Source: Colias croceus (Eukaryota > Arthropoda > Insecta > Lepidoptera > Pieridae). From it: DNA of 64,000 nucleotides. The DNA is taken from the NCBI RefSeq assembly GCF_905220415.1, contig NC_059538.1:11098001-11162000 (forward strand), given 5' to 3'. The position numbers and the translations under genes were made by a program. This document shows positions 1 to 13,500 of the stretch, piece after piece; within the stretch, counting starts at the first letter, position 1; each line of letters starts with the position of its first letter. The notes under the pieces are model-generated. The model was not told the DNA's origin and made no database searches. It was given only the letters and a program-made list of their open reading frames with translations.

Positions 1-1403
1 ATGGCATGGCGATTTTCGTAAATGGCTGCACGACGATGGTTACCTGTGCAAAAGTTAGCCTGATACGTTAGGTTGAATAATTGTTTTATTTAAATCAACA
101 CATTCGCGTCGGTATGGCGGGCTGTAAGTCACACCGGAAAAGTATGGCATGACACTACCGCCTACTTCTTTTTTATGGGCTATCGGTAAATTCTAAAATT
201 TTTGTGTTACAAATCGTTTGACTTTCGCTATTTTTCCGACGAGTTCGACTAACGCCCACGCGACTAAGCCGCCGGTACCAGCGTTCACACCATCGTTTTT
301 CTTTTTGTCATTGCGTACTAAGACCCCTGTAGAACCGCCATCCTGTTAAAAATGACTCGAAATTTTATGTCAGTATCTCCCGGTCTATATCGTTTTGTAA
401 ATGTTACTTTGTCTAAGGCCCCTAGGTAGTTAAATGGTATTAAATAAATGTTACAAGGCGAAGGCTCGTAACATTCATTACCTAATCGACTCCTTATAAA
501 TTATTAACATTGAGTACATTGCTATGCCTAATGGGAATATAAACAACCTTTTCACCTTCCTTAAGAAAACAATAGATATATTTAATTATTAACGATTCAA
601 TTCAGTATGTAATTCCAATAGCTTGCTCGAACTTTTTCTTTCTTTCCTTATTTCTGCTGAACAGTTTTGCTTTCATATGAATTACTTATAAATTATAATG
701 TAAATGTAAGTAATATACATGCGGTATATTTCAAAAAACTATGAAATGCCTCCTAAATTATCCATGACCGATGGGCATGGATTTGTAATATAGGTACCTA
801 ATGGTATAAAAACAAAGTTATTTTACTTTGAAAACAAATCTCTTACTCAACTCTTACGCAAGAAAGCTTCTAATCGTAATCGCATAAATAATATTTCTAT
901 CCAACGCCTTTCAAGTTTAGTTCCTGCAAAAGAAAGTAGCCCTTGCCAAGAAAGCGTCCTTGTGCAAGATCTCTTTCATTTCTATATTTACAATTCATAA
1001 TAATCGATTTGTGGGTCGTGAGAGCACAACATTTTATGTAAGTACCTTTTTTACGATCGGCAAATATTAAATTTAGCTAGAATGTGGATATAAGTAAGTA
1101 CCTACTCCAATGATGTCGACTAGTATTTATACCCTTCCGAATTTATAGATAGCAAAGTTCCTCCTTCCTTGTAAATTATGAATAGGAGCTTTAAAGCGAT
1201 CTTCGGGAACGCCGCTGGTGATAAGCATCAGTGTCCCTGGAGAATTAAGACATTGGGTCAAAAGACTTGAAGTACCTACATGTAACACAGCCAATGTTTC
1301 TAGTGTTTATGAGTGGTGTTGACCTTTTATGACTCAACATCAAGTGGCCCACCTGCCCCGCGTTTCCGTGCTTAGATAATTTTAAAAACTTTATCTATTA
1401 CAG
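1..1403. other. Upstream intron or intergenic DNA of the SLC22 gene
   Basis: AT-rich. I found no reading frame resembling the missing TM1 exon of the transporter, no RNA gene and no recognisable element. Because the first visible exon starts in mid-codon (one leftover base), at least one upstream exon must exist, so the stretch next to 1404 is intronic. Confidence 0.5.
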
Positions 1404-4400
1404 ACGGAATCTCACATCCCCACGGATCGGCGAAACATGGGAGAAATGCCTGATGTATGATGCTAATTGGACACAAGTGCTCATTGACATGGCCATACCG
1501 GTGAACGCAAGTATGGTGCCATGCCGAAATGGGTGGGAGTTCCAGCTGGGAGACATTCCTTACCATACTGTTGTTAGTGAAGTAAGTATCTCTAAATATC
1601 TTATATGTATAAAAAATAACTTATAGTTGCTTGTATAGGATATACAAAAACTATTGGACTACCTGAAAGAAATAGAACGGCCAACTTTATTCTTGGGAAA
1701 CATACCTAAGCTAAAGGAATTTTTGGGGCTTATCCTGGTGAAATAGGACGAATGAATATAGAGATAAAATTAACAAAACACGTCTTCCAGTTCCGCCATT
1801 TTTTAATTTTTTACATGTATGTTGGAATAACGTTTGTTTCTTGTTGGCACAAAAAACCTTAGTTCAGTTTGTTCACACAAAAACATAGGTGAACTTTTTA
1901 TGATTAACGGAGACCTCTACCTAAATAATACCTGATATTTACCACGTACGATAGTCATAATAAGTTTTTGGTGTATTTCATTATTTGGCGAGTACCTACA
2001 ATGATAGCAGTTACATTAAGAAACTGGAAAGCCGTAAAAAAAGAAAGTAATGGTTAAGGATTTTAATCGCGTTACCTACTAAAAATAATTGCCATAATCA
2101 GATTATGGGGACGCATACCAGTCATAACACTCATGCAATCATTAAAATAATGCGCAGTGCAGTTCAAGCGTCACATTTTTAGAGAAATAAGTATTATAAA
2201 ATATGATTAAAATATTTAATATAATCCCGAACAATTTTGGTTCCGCAACCATGCAAATAATGTATTTCGTTTACGATGCCTTTAATTTCTGACGTTGCCC
2301 ATGCGTGAATGTCGAATGAAATTTATAGCAAACTAGATTTCCGCCCGCGTTTGCAAAGGAAAACCCGCATAGTTCCCGTTCCCGTGGGATTTCCGGGATA
2401 AAAACTATACGATGTGTTAATCCAAGTTACCCTCTATATGTGTGCTAAATTTCATTGTAATCGGTTCAGTAGTTTTTACGTGAAAGAGTAACAAACATCC
2501 ATACATCCATACAAACTTTCGCATTTATAATATTATCTATAGGATATAAACTTACTCGAATGTTTAGCTTTCCCGTGTTACTTCTAAGACTATTTTACTG
2601 TGAATCACAATTGTAACAACTCAAATCGAATGAAAAATAATCCTGCCTAAAATATGGTAGGTACTCCGTGGATTTTTTGTATTGTTCGAAGGTATATTTT
2701 CTCATTAGCAGAATAATTTGATGCATAATGGCAATTTAAATATACGTATTTATTACTATTGACCTTTGGGTACGACCAAAGTACAATAATCTTTTAATGA
2801 CTTCGATTTCGAATATGAATGCGAAATTACAAAATCCAATATTGTTTCTTTTAAATTATCATTAAATAATAACACATTTTCAGTCTCTACGTACAAACAT
2901 TTATTCGTTTCCCACTCAATTTTATTCAATTTATTTTCAACCAATTAGTCTAAATAAAAGAAGGAAGTTCTCAATTCGACTTGTTTCCGGTATATTACCT
3001 TCGAACTTCTGACCCTGTCCAGTTTTGTGTAGTTATGCCAATTTTAAGGATCTTTAGATTCTTTCGAAGAACTAAAAGTTTGACGACATGTGGCATCTGC
3101 CAACCCGCACTTGGCAAGCGTGGTCTTATAGTTTGAACCCTCATAGGAGGCCCGTGTCCCTGCCGTGGGAACACATATGGACACATATGGGATGATATGG
3201 GAGATGATTATGATGATGATGATGATGAAACCATCCTTAATTTTCTTTATTTTCGATACTTTTAGCGTGGTTGGGTGTGCGAAAACGCTAGATACGTACC
3301 CCTCACGCAGGCGCTCTTCTTCGGCGGCTCCACGGTTGGTGGCATGTTGTTCGGCTGGGTAGCGGACTACTACGGCAGAGTGCCGTCCTTGGTTGGTAAG
3401 AGTTTGTATGTAGGTGAATGTCTGGTGATGGAAATATTTGGAACAATCCCATTGATGTTCCAATTCGTATTGCAGATTTTTTTTTTAATCTTGACTGGTC
3501 TCCATCTCATCTTAGCAAGGCTGTGCACTTCTACGATTATTAGAGAGGGTTTCATTAAACACTAAAATGTTCTTGTTTGCTAGTCTTTTATCAAAACATC
3601 ATATTTTGGCTATTTTATGAATCTCAAATTTTTTTCTGGACACCTCATCCGATCCAGAAAAATATGATAAGATTTTCTACAATTATTGTTATTTGAAAAT
3701 ATCACATTCCAGGGGCAAATTTAATAGCACTCGTCGGTGGTATAGCAACCATCTACTCTACTGGAGTTTGGGACTATGCGTTCTGTCGATTTCTCGTCGG
3801 CATGTCGTATGATTCCTGCTTCATGACTATGTACATTTTAGGTAATTATTTTTTAATCACTTATTTAATTGCTTAAGAATGTTTTCTGGTCAAGTCTCAA
3901 GTCTCAAGTCTTTCGTTTCACAATAAATTGTGATCCGTCAGCTTATAATTTAACGCATTATTTTTCGATAGGAAAATCTATCGAAAATCTATCGAAGTTA
4001 AAACCTTTAAAGTTCGATTTGATAAACGTTGAATGTCTAATGTCACCTCAAGCGTTGGAGTACGTGGGTCCGCGGCACCGCACGTGGGTGGGCAACATGT
4101 CGATCGCGCTGTACTTCGGCGGCGGCTGCCTGGCGCTGCCCTGGCTGGCCCTGTGGGTGGCCGATTGGCGCGTGCTACTGTGGGTCACCAGCCTGCCCAT
4201 GAGCGTGGCGCTGCTCGTGCCGCTCGCGGTGCCGGAGAGCGCGAGGTGAGCGGGGCACACGGCCGACTGGCGCCTGCTGCTGTGGGGCACCAGCCTGCCT
4301 TTAGTGTTCCGCCGTTTCAACCTTAGGACACCAACAGGGCATAAGACTCTTCCAAAGATTTCCAGTACGACCCATCAGTTTATTCAAGGTGGACGCACAC

Positions 4401-7400
4401 CTATCCGGGCCGAACAAAACGAAGGAAACAATATTTCTGAATACATATTTAAATTAATATAAAGAAAGCTTTTGTATCACAAAAAAAATGCATCCGAGCT
4501 ATATGTGGTGTAGGGCCTTTCGAATCATGCAAACCCCTTTTTATAAAACTTAAATTATTAACTTTGCCGTGCCTTAACATAATATTTGAAATTTGCAAAT
4601 TTGTAAAAAATAATCAAAGATTATTTACCACGGCTCAAGAAATGTACGGGAATTTACGTCATCCTAATAGATTGATATTGGATTGATACTTGACCATAAA
4701 CCTAGAACATCTTTGTACTCAAAAAACTGTCATGCTATGTGTGTTAAAATATATAATAATATTCCAGGGACCTTTTGGATTATAAACATAAATATTGACA
4801 TGTATAATAATAAATAAGTATTTGAACTTCTTTTGAACTTAACTATAATAATGTTTATGTAATAAAATTGTATTTTTTTCTGATTATGCGGAGCTGTGAA
4901 ATTATGTTTGCATGCCAGTATAACTGGCGAATGTGCTGTACTTTCCATAAACTTGTGAACCACATTTGAGCAAATAAAGATTTATTTATTTATTTAAATA
5001 CAGTTGTGTTACAATATCTTCTTAATCAGTTCATTGTAGCTGTAGGTTCTTATTAGGTCCCAGGTGCTAATAAATCCATTTCCTAATATGGTATTCACAC
5101 ATCTGACTGTAACCATTTAAGTGAAACTCCTATCCTTATATCAGATAACATTTTATTATCCTTACTCAGCTTATATTTATTTTATAAAATTTACAGATGG
5201 TTAGCATCTCGAGGTCGGGTAAACCACGCTGTTATAGTATTGAGACGTTTCGAAAAAGTCAACGGAACCAAAATTCCTGAAGATGCTTTAGATGAATTCA
5301 TTGTAAGTATCCGTGAAAACTGGACGAAAATTTTACCTGCCGTGTCATTTTTACCGTTACCTTGAAATTCTTGGTTTCTTTTTTTTGCTATTTACTTATT
5401 TGCACAAACACCCATTTTCACATTAAAACAATAAAAGTTCTTTTAATGTGATGATGGGTGTTTACACACTTAACATATCATATCATCATTTAGTCAAACG
5501 ACAAATAAAATTTACTTTTCTATATTTTCTATTCCCAGGTATCAGCAAGCCAAACGCGGCAATCCAACGAGTCCTTAAAGGACGTGCTAAAGAGTCCTCT
5601 ACTCCGGCGCATGTTCTTCCTCATGATCTTCGTGTACATGTCGTGTGCGCTGGTCTTTGATGGTCTGGTCAGAATGTCTGAGGGCTTGGGATTGGACTTC
5701 TTTATTACCTTTACGTTGACATCTGCTACTGAAATACCGTCGGTGACTTTGTTGGCGCTGGTTCTTGATAGGTGGGTAAATATTTGTCTTGAGTTTTGGT
5801 CTTATATGTAACGTTGGCTGTGAAACTTCTATAGTAAAAGTTGTAAAATTATCTACTTTCTGGTAACGTCTGTGCAATTGATAATTAAATAATATTTGAA
5901 AGATTTCATATTTTCCTTCAGTTTATTTTGAAATGAAGATAAAATTATTTTAATGCTTGAAACTTGATTGAGAACAAATTTTTGTTAATACAAAAATTTG
6001 ATATTAATATATTATCAATCATTCAGCATTTTAAGGGTAACTTTTCTCTTCTCAGATGGGGTCGTAGAAATCTCGCAGCAGTACCATTAGCTATTTCTGG
6101 AACGTTGGCTATTATTGCTGCTTTTGTACCAAGAGGTGCGTTATTTTCATGGTATTTTATCACTGAACTATAAAATAATAGAAAATATTGCTAAAATATT
6201 TCGCGACTTTTTCGAAGCATTTGACTGTGTAGAGTGTAGACCATTCTACTTTATTACGTACTTTTAATTTATTTGAACTAAAAAAACTTCTAAAAGAGCT
6301 TATTAGTGAGAATTCCATTGCTTCGCAACTTCAGAATATAATAAAAACCATCGTTGTTGTTAATGATGAAAGATCTTGCGTTGTGTCGGTTGTAGGTGTT
6401 CCACAGGAATAAATTTTAGGTCCCTTTTCGTTTCTATTTTATATGAATGGTGTAGGTACTTTATTATTGGCAAGATAAGTCTGAAATAGTTTATTTTACA
6501 GATTTGACTTTGATATTTATAATGTAGATGGGCATGATTCAATTTTTTATAGAAGAAACAACGCGTATAAGCGCATCTAATCAGTTTTCTGCTTATTTTT
6601 TAAAGCAAACAGAGTTTTATTCAATCTGTTCATTACTTTAACATTTCATCCACCACAGGCATCCCGCAAGTGACGCTAGCCATGTTCTCTCGGTTCACGA
6701 TCAACATGGCGTGCAGCACGGTGATGCAGTGGTCGGCTGAGTTGCTGCCGACCGGCGGGCGGGCGTCTGGCTGCTCGCTGATACACGTCAGTGGTTATGT
6801 GGCGACCGTGCTGTCGCCGTTTGTTGTGTTCTCGGTGCGTATGCGATAATATAAATTATAATACTATGTTGGGTGCGTATAGTACAATTAAACATGAATT
6901 GTTTGGTTTCAGGATTTGTCGTATTGTGAAACAGGAATATTATTATTTGGTTTTAGATTTTTGTGGTTAGTTAAGGTTAATTGTGTGATAAAAAAATTGA
7001 ACCTAATTTACGGCCCACAGGTTCTAAATGATTACTTTTATATATATATATTTTTTTATTATTGTAGGATGTGCCAACGGACGTATAGAATGACGTATCG
7101 TCTTTTACCAAGTCTGCTACTGTAGTTTATGTTAACTGACAGACAACAGCCCAGTGCCTACTACTATGGGTTTACAACTGACAGGCGACAGGCTATATTT
7201 CTATATCTTAACCCGTTATAATGTATTGTATTGTGCACAGGAGCGCGTGTGGCGGTCGCTGCCGCTGGTGCTGCTGGGCGGCGCGGCGCTGGCGGCGGGC
7301 GGCGTGTGCGGCGCGCTGCCCGAGACCTGCGGCCGCCGCATGCCGCAGACTGTCGCCGACGCGGAGCGCACCGTGCGCGCCTACACCTACTGCGGGTATG

Positions 7401-8704
7401 TGTGAGTGCTGTAGTGTACTACTGTACAATGACATTGCACACAGTGTGACTACAATAGAGTACAGTGACAATACACTATACTACTGTACAGAGACTATAC
7501 TTAAAGTGTGACTACCCTAGACTACTGCAGCACTGCAGTACAATACACTACATTTAACTATGTATGTATAAATCCCCACTGCATAGTGTAAGTTACTGGA
7601 CTAATATAATAATTTTACTGATCGTAGATGTATCACGTGTTCGGTGTTTCACAGTACAGTGACATTGCACACAGTGTGACTACAATAGAGTACAGTGACA
7701 ATACACTATACTACTGTATAGAGACTATACTTAAAGTGTGACTACCCTAGACTACTGCAGCACTGCAGCACAATACACTACATTAAACTATGTATGTATA
7801 AATCCCCACTGCATCGTGTAAGTTACTGGACTAATATAATAATTTTACTGATCGTAGATGTATCACGTGTTCGGTGTTTCACAGTACAGTGACATTGCAC
7901 ACAGTGTGACTACAATAGAGTACAGTGACAATACACTATACTACTGTATAGAGACTATACTTAAAGTGTGACTATCCTAGACTACTGCAGCACTGCAGCA
8001 CAATACACTACATTAAACTATGTATGTATAAATCCCCACTGCATCGTGTAAGTTACTGGACTAATATAATAATTTTACTGATCGTAGATGTATCACGTGT
8101 TCGGTGTTTCACAGTACAGTGACATTGCACACAGTGTGACTACAATAGAGTACAGTGACAATACTCTATACTACTGTACAGAGACTATACTTAAAGTGTG
8201 ACTACCCTAGACTACTGCGGCACTGCAGTACAATACCCTACATTAAACTATGTATGTATAAATCCCCACTGCATCGTGTAAGTTACTGGACTAATATAAT
8301 AATTTTACTGATCGTAGATGTATCACGTGTTCGGTTTTTCACAGTATAGTGACATTGCACACAGTGTGACTACAATAGAGTACAGTGACAATACTCTATA
8401 CTACTGTACAGAGACTATACTTAAAGTGTGACTACCCTAGACTACTGCGGCACTGCAGTACAATACACTACATTAAACTATGTATGTACAAATCCCCACA
8501 GCATATACCTTACCTACTGACTTGAACATAATATTTACTTTTCTATTTTAGCTATAATAACAATATTTACCAAAATTGGTATATTCTAATTGATTCTTTA
8601 CTCGTAATAAGTAAATATTTAATAATCACACGTATATTTTCAGGTCGGCAGTTGACGACGAAATCTCAGCAGACGAAGGCGAGAAAGACAAGGCTGTTAC
8701 TTAG
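1404..8704 (+). CDS. SLC22-type organic cation/carnitine-like transporter (3' ten exons, 5' end off window)
   Basis: Spliced model: 1404-1581, 3266-3395, 3713-3841, 4053-4245, 5197-5302, 5539-5771, 6056-6135, 6659-6834, 7241-7395, 8644-8704. Every junction is AG/GT and the phases join into one 479-residue reading frame ending in TAG. Seen: an extracellular-loop block with CLMYDANWTQVL, CRNGWEF and two N-glycosylation sequons (NLT, NAS); WVCEN before a membrane segment; the MFS loop GWVADYYGR; an ESARWLASRGR block after TM6; AELLPTGGRASG; and a LPETCGRRMPQT C-terminal block. These are hallmarks of SLC22 (OCT/OCTN/Orct, carcinine-transporter-like) proteins, which are 12-TM plasma-membrane facilitators of organic ions. 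The N-terminal TM1 exon was not found in bases 1-1403. A poly(A) signal AATAAA lies 24 nt after the stop. Substrate cannot be told from sequence. Confidence 0.88.
2333..2538 (-). mobile_element. Helitron-like/non-autonomous Lepidoptera repeat (cccgcccgcg family) in SLC22 intron
   Basis: Begins CTAG + TTTCCGCCCGCG and ends near ATTTATAATATTAT, the reverse of the ACTAATATTATAAA(T)GCGAAAG...GCGGGCGGAAAGCTAGT arrangement seen at 49252 and 60123. It shares internal blocks with them (gggatttccggga, aacccgcatagttcccgttcccg). No coding capacity. Confidence 0.7.
3076..3233 (+). mobile_element. Retroelement 3' tail with (GAT)n end in SLC22 intron
   Basis: Contains 'gacatgtggcatctgccaac' followed by 'ccgcacttggc...cgtgg', 'aggcccgtg' and a terminal (GAT)n run. 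I recognise this as a widespread lepidopteran LINE/SINE 3' tail. It ends about 30 bases upstream of the exon at 3266. Assignment is by recall of the motif, not by search. Confidence 0.55.
4261..4299 (+). repeat. Intronic shadow copy of the end of SLC22 exon 4
   Basis: These 39 bases match 4159-4197 at 35 of 39 positions. The offset is 102 bases, a multiple of three. The copy starts 15 bases past the splice donor of the exon 4053-4245 and, read in the same frame, still says ADWRLLLWGTSLP against ADWRVLLWVTSLP in the exon. A TGA at the donor separates it from the ORF. Confidence 0.7.
7412..8505 (+). repeat. 230-bp tandem satellite, five copies, in last SLC22 intron
   Basis: The 10-mer gacattgcac recurs at 7431, 7661, 7891, 8121 and 8351, an exact 230-base period. 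Copies differ by only a few substitutions (for example caatacacta/caatactcta, ctactgcagcac/ctactgcggcac). The fifth copy is cut off after about 150 bases. The array begins within about 16 bases of the splice donor at 7396 and fills most of the 7396-8643 intron. No coding frame. Confidence 0.95.
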
Positions 8705-8727
8705 ATTATTAATTTAGCATTTATTGA

Positions 8728-8733
8728 AATAAA
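8728..8733 (+). terminator. Poly(A) signal of SLC22 gene
   Basis: AATAAA, 24 bases after the TAG stop at 8702-8704. It implies a very short 3' UTR. Confidence 0.6.
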
Positions 8734-8877
8734 ATTCAATTTCCCAAAAGGGTACCTAATGTTTGACAGACACAAGCGATGAGCGAAAGCGGGAGCGATT
8801 TATGGAGTTTTTGAAACTAAATATCTTAGGAGGATTTTTAGGACGTAGTTTACCAACAATGCATGCATTTATATTTT

Positions 8878-9119
8878 ACTAGCTGTTGCCCGCAGCTTCG
8901 CTTGCATGGAAAAGATAAATTTTCATGGTAAATAATATAAGTTTTCATCTCCTATTTTTCCCCCCCTTAAGAGATGAATTTTCTAAAATCCTTTCTAGGG
9001 GACGCCTACGTTATGACATCTACCTGCATGCCAAATTTCAGCCCGATACGTCCAGTGGTTTGGGCTGTGCGTTGATAGATCACTATATCAGTCACCTTTG
9101 AGTTTTATATATATAGATA
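8878..9119 (-). mobile_element. Lepidoptera dispersed non-autonomous element (ctagctgttgcccgc type)
   Basis: Starts ACTAGCTGTTGCCCGCAGCT and ends in a TATATATATAGAT run, with an internal 'ccaaatttcagcccgatacg' block typical of these elements. It lies in the SLC22-TFIIF-alpha intergenic interval in reverse orientation. Confidence 0.65.
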
Positions 9120-10500
9120 ATGGTACTTATAATGGCGTTATTAGGCTATGTTCCAATACCTTTACTCAAACATTTTTAAAATAATATTTTCATTGTGAAT
9201 GTTATAATAAACACGGTGTATTAAATTGAGATTTTATTTTACATGAGTTCTATTCTACTTATAATACAAAATTTAACTAGCTATAATGTTCAAATGGTCA
9301 AAAAATTTACATTCGCTTAAAGTTCGCTCAATCCGCGAATCGCTTTCTTTGATAACGTGATCTTACCCTTAACTTCCACAATGTGCACGAATACTTGAGA
9401 AAAGTATCTCTAATATTGTTACATATATAGTTTCAGAGTTATTGTAAATATTGTACCTAAGTCTATGGTTGTACTAAATATATTATTATTTTTACATTTA
9501 TTTTGGTATTTCTTTTTATACTTTTAATAAAACAATATTAGACTGTAATGTTGCATGCCATGCCTTACGCTTCTTAGTAATTACTTATTTATAAAAAGAG
9601 CGCGTGTGCCAAGCACACGTGTCAGAAGTGAAACTTCTTTGGCAAAATTCATAGATATCAATGTCGTCGCCTTACTCCATGACGTGAAGGTATTGCCATG
9701 ACGCGACCTTGAAATTTTACTCGCAACGAGCCTAAAGAAATTTTATTTCCAAAAGTAAATATAATATTATAAAAGTCTCTAAATGAAAGTTATTAGGTTT
9801 ATGATTAAATACTATTTCCTTGCCTTGTATATTACTATAAATGTAATATTTAAGATATACAATTTTAAGCACATGCATCTGGTATGCTCAAAATGCATAA
9901 GCATCTTATGATTTTGTCTGTGATATTAAATGTCAATAACATTATTTTTCGGAATAAAACATAAGAATTGTTAATTTGGTGTTTCATTTTGATTCTGTGA
10001 CCTATCCCATGAATATAGAAATAGCTAAAAATATATGTACTTAGAATTTTCATGTTATTATTTCCAAATATTTGGCTATTTCAACATATTTACCTACGTA
10101 CTACGAACTACGAAGATAAATACTACTTACTACCTATAGTATACTCACTATCGCCTAATAAAATAAAAAATGTCCGAACAGCGTTGTGCTTTTATTCAAA
10201 TTAACACAATTTTGAGCAGTAATGTTCGAAGTAAAAAATCTAAAATTGTATGCGCTAATTCCAAACCCTGCCTAATAGAAACGTAGGCAGACTTTTGGAT
10301 CGGATAATTTATAAGCGTGATTGTGAATCTAGTTGAGTCCACGATTTTACAGCTTAAACTCAATACTTATTGGTCACGCTTCGTTTAAATGGAAGTTAAA
10401 ATAAAACTAACCAGACTGTACGTCAGTGACCAAAAAAATTTTTTTAACTAATTTTATTTTCTGTTCGTCTAAAAAATAAAACACACAAATCTAACAAATG
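9120..10500. other. Intergenic interval between convergent SLC22 and TFIIF-alpha 3' ends
   Basis: No gene seen. It contains a hairpin CGTGTGC-CAA-GCACACG around 9603-9619 and, just after it, the 15-mer AGAAGTGAAACTTCT that recurs at two other places in the window. The rest is AT-rich. Confidence 0.5.
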
Positions 10501-10503
10501 AAC

Positions 10504-10509
10504 TTTATT
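10504..10509 (-). terminator. Poly(A) signal of TFIIF-alpha
   Basis: AATAAA on the minus strand (TTTATT on plus), seven bases beyond the TGA stop at 10516-10518. The 3' UTR would be only a few tens of bases, which suits the tight convergent arrangement. Confidence 0.5.
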
Positions 10510-10515
10510 AATAAA

Positions 10516-13500
10516 TCAATTATTCTTAATACTAAGGTACATTTTCCCGTTAATATTCTGTTTGACCGGGTTAATTCTCTTTAATATTTGCGTCATTGTT
10601 TCCACGAGTCGTTCGCTGCTGACCCCAGTACGTTTGGATTTGAATTTGGTTAGAAGTTCTGTTGTCGTCATTGGCTTGCGCGCTAGATACCGCCTCACGG
10701 CTTCTTCTGTCACGCCGCATTCCCTGGAAAGAGAACTATAATTAATATTGCATTACTAATTGTGCAAAAATGCAATTAAAATTTTTACATTTTGAAATAT
10801 TAGAAAAGTTCATCCATCGATATTAGGCATGCTTAGAAGGATAGACAAGGTCACATAAAAAATTCCAATCATTCATCTACAGTCTAGATTTTACACTCAT
10901 CAAAATGATTGGTCCATATTGGTCAACATTTACGCACAAGCATATACACTCCCATTATTCCCTTCTCAACCTCGACCACATTGGCCCATCATGGCCCAAC
11001 GCACACCACATTCCCCTTCTCCCCCCCCCTCCCCACTCCCATCACCCCCCAACACTCACGTATAAGCCGGGTCGAGCTTGGCCCGCTTGGCGGGCTGGTG
11101 GCTGTGCGCATGCGCGTTGGCCGCCGCCACTGCAGCCTGCGCAGCGCTCGGGGTCGGCGTGCCTGCGCGGGATGTACTAGCACTGCCCGGAGCACTAGCT
11201 GCAATGTACAAAAAATACAATAAAATTAATATTTTTATTTCAGATTTTTCAAATCAAACAATTTATTGCATACTAATAGGTACATTTTACATAATATTGT
11301 GATTTTTAAAGAAACAGGTGTACGATTATCGAGAGTGCTTGCTGGAATGTACAAAAACTTGTTTTTTTAGTTCAGATTTTTAAAGAAACAGGTGACCTAC
11401 TTGACGATGATGTATACCAGTGGTAGTTTTTATAAAAAAATGGAAATATAAGAAATAAAAATCTGATACGTGTAACAGCTGCTACAGCGAGTTTCACAAG
11501 TGTAACAGCTGCTACAGCGACTGTGACACGTGTAACAGCTGCTACAGCGAGTGCGATACGTGTAACAGCTGCTACAGCGAGTGCTCTAGGTGTAACAGCT
11601 GCTACAGCGACTGTGACACGTGTAACAGCTGCTACAGCGAGTGCTCTACGTGTAACAGCTGCTACAGCGAGTGCTCCACGTGTAACAGCTGCTACAGCTA
11701 CTGTGACACGTGTAACAGCTGCTACAGCGAGTGCTTCACGTGTAACAGCTGCTGCAGCGAGTGCTCTACGTGAAACAGCTGCTACAGCGAGTGCTCTACG
11801 TGAAACAGCTGCTATAGCGAGTGCTCCACGTGTAACAGCTGCTACAGCGAGTGCTCTACGTGTAACAGCTACTACAGCGACTGTGACACGTGTAACAGCT
11901 GCTACAGCGAGTGCTCCACGTGTAACAGCTGCGACAGCGAGTGCTCTACGTGTAACAGCTGCTACAGCGAGTGCTCCACGTGTAACAGCTGCTACAGCGA
12001 GTGCTCCACGTGTAACAGCTGCTACAGCGAGTGCTCTACGTGTAACAGCTGCTACAGCGAGTGCTCTACGTGTAACAGCTGCTACAGCGAGTGCTCTACG
12101 TGTAACAGCTGCTACAGCGAGTGCTCTACGTGTAACAGCTGCTATAGCGAGTGCTCCACGTGTAACAGCTGCTACAGCGAGTGCTCTACGTGAAACAGCT
12201 GCTACAGCGAGTGCTCTACGTGTTACAGCTGCTACAGCGACTGTGACACGTGTAACAGCTGCTACATCGAGTGCTCTACGTGTAATAGCTGCTACAGCGA
12301 GTGCTCTACGTGTAACAGCTGCTACAGCGACTGTGACACGTGTAACAGCTGCTACAGCGAGTGCTCTACGTGTAACAGCTGCTACAGCGAGTGCTCTACG
12401 TGAAACAGCTGCTACAGCGAGTGCCCTACGTGTAACAGCTGCTACAGCAACTGTGACGCGTGTAACATCTGATACAGCGACTGTGACACGTGTTACAGCT
12501 GCTAAAGCGACTGTGATACGTGTAACAGCTGCTACAGCGAGTCTGACACGTGTAACAGCTGCTACAGCGAGTCTGACAAGTGTAACATCTGCTACGGCAA
12601 ATCTCAATCAAATCTTACCGTTAGCAGAACTCTTATCGCCACTTTTGCTCTTCTTCGGCTTCTTGCTGCCGCTGTTCTCGGGATCCGTGTCCGAATCCGA
12701 ACTGAACTCTGTTTCAGACTCTGTAAATAATTAAATATTACAAAAAGTTTTTTATTATTTATTAAACTCATGAAAAAATTGTATTGTTACCTTGTAAAGT
12801 GTACAAAATTTGAATTGAATCGGGCAGTTAAATTCTAGTCAAAAGGAGTTGGTTACATACAAAGGTGAAGTTAATATGAACATTTTATAAAGAACTAAAA
12901 ATATAGATAAATTTAACACTCAATTTTCAATTTAACATTTACGCGGTCTTACTAGTAAAAAGTTAAACAATGGATAAATTTCTACCATTTTCTACCATAG
13001 CTGTGTCCTGTTCTTGCTCACATGAAGCGTCAATCGTAAAAACAAGACAGGTTATTGCAATAACTAATCCATTGCATAGCGAATGGGTAACATTTTATTA
13101 GTAAGACCGTTAGTTTAAGAGCCCTATATAAACGCACCTTTTTTATCATCAGCCTTCTTCTTCTTCTTAGTGAGTTTACTAGCCCTCTCCTCTCCCTCCT
13201 TGGTGTGCTCGTCCTCTTGTTCCGACTCTTGTTTCTGCTCCTGCTCAGAGTCACTATCTTCGTCTGAGGTTAGGAGTTTCCTAGAAACGAAATATTTTTT
13301 ATTTTTTTTACATTGAATAAATACCAACTCGAACATTTTAATTGAATGAATAAAACATTTGTGTTATTTTTTTGAAGTGAAAATTCTTTATCGGGGTTGG
13401 AAAATAATTTAGTGTAACATTTTTTCGTTACGTGTGACATTTTTCCGCTACGCGCCATTCGAGATTCGACGTATTTCTGTAAAGTTGCATATAGTAAATT

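Noticed and set aside
4033..4326. Second-frame and antisense ORFs over the GC-rich SLC22 exon
   Set aside because: Shadows of the transporter frame, which matches the family and joins correctly with neighbouring exons.
7208..7511. Arg/Ala-rich ORFs on both strands near 7.3 kb
   Set aside because: Other-frame shadows of the GC-rich transporter exon 7241-7395.
11465..12600. CRISPR-like array (regular short repeats)
   Set aside because: There are no unique spacers between repeats, it is a simple tandem satellite, and the genome is eukaryotic.
11372..12734. Two overlapping ORFs of about 400 codons on opposite strands, rich in repeated TRVTAATA / RALAVAAV peptides
   Set aside because: They are translations of the 30-bp satellite. 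Its period is divisible by three, so any frame without a stop in the unit stays open. They lie inside a TFIIF-alpha intron with good splice sites either side.
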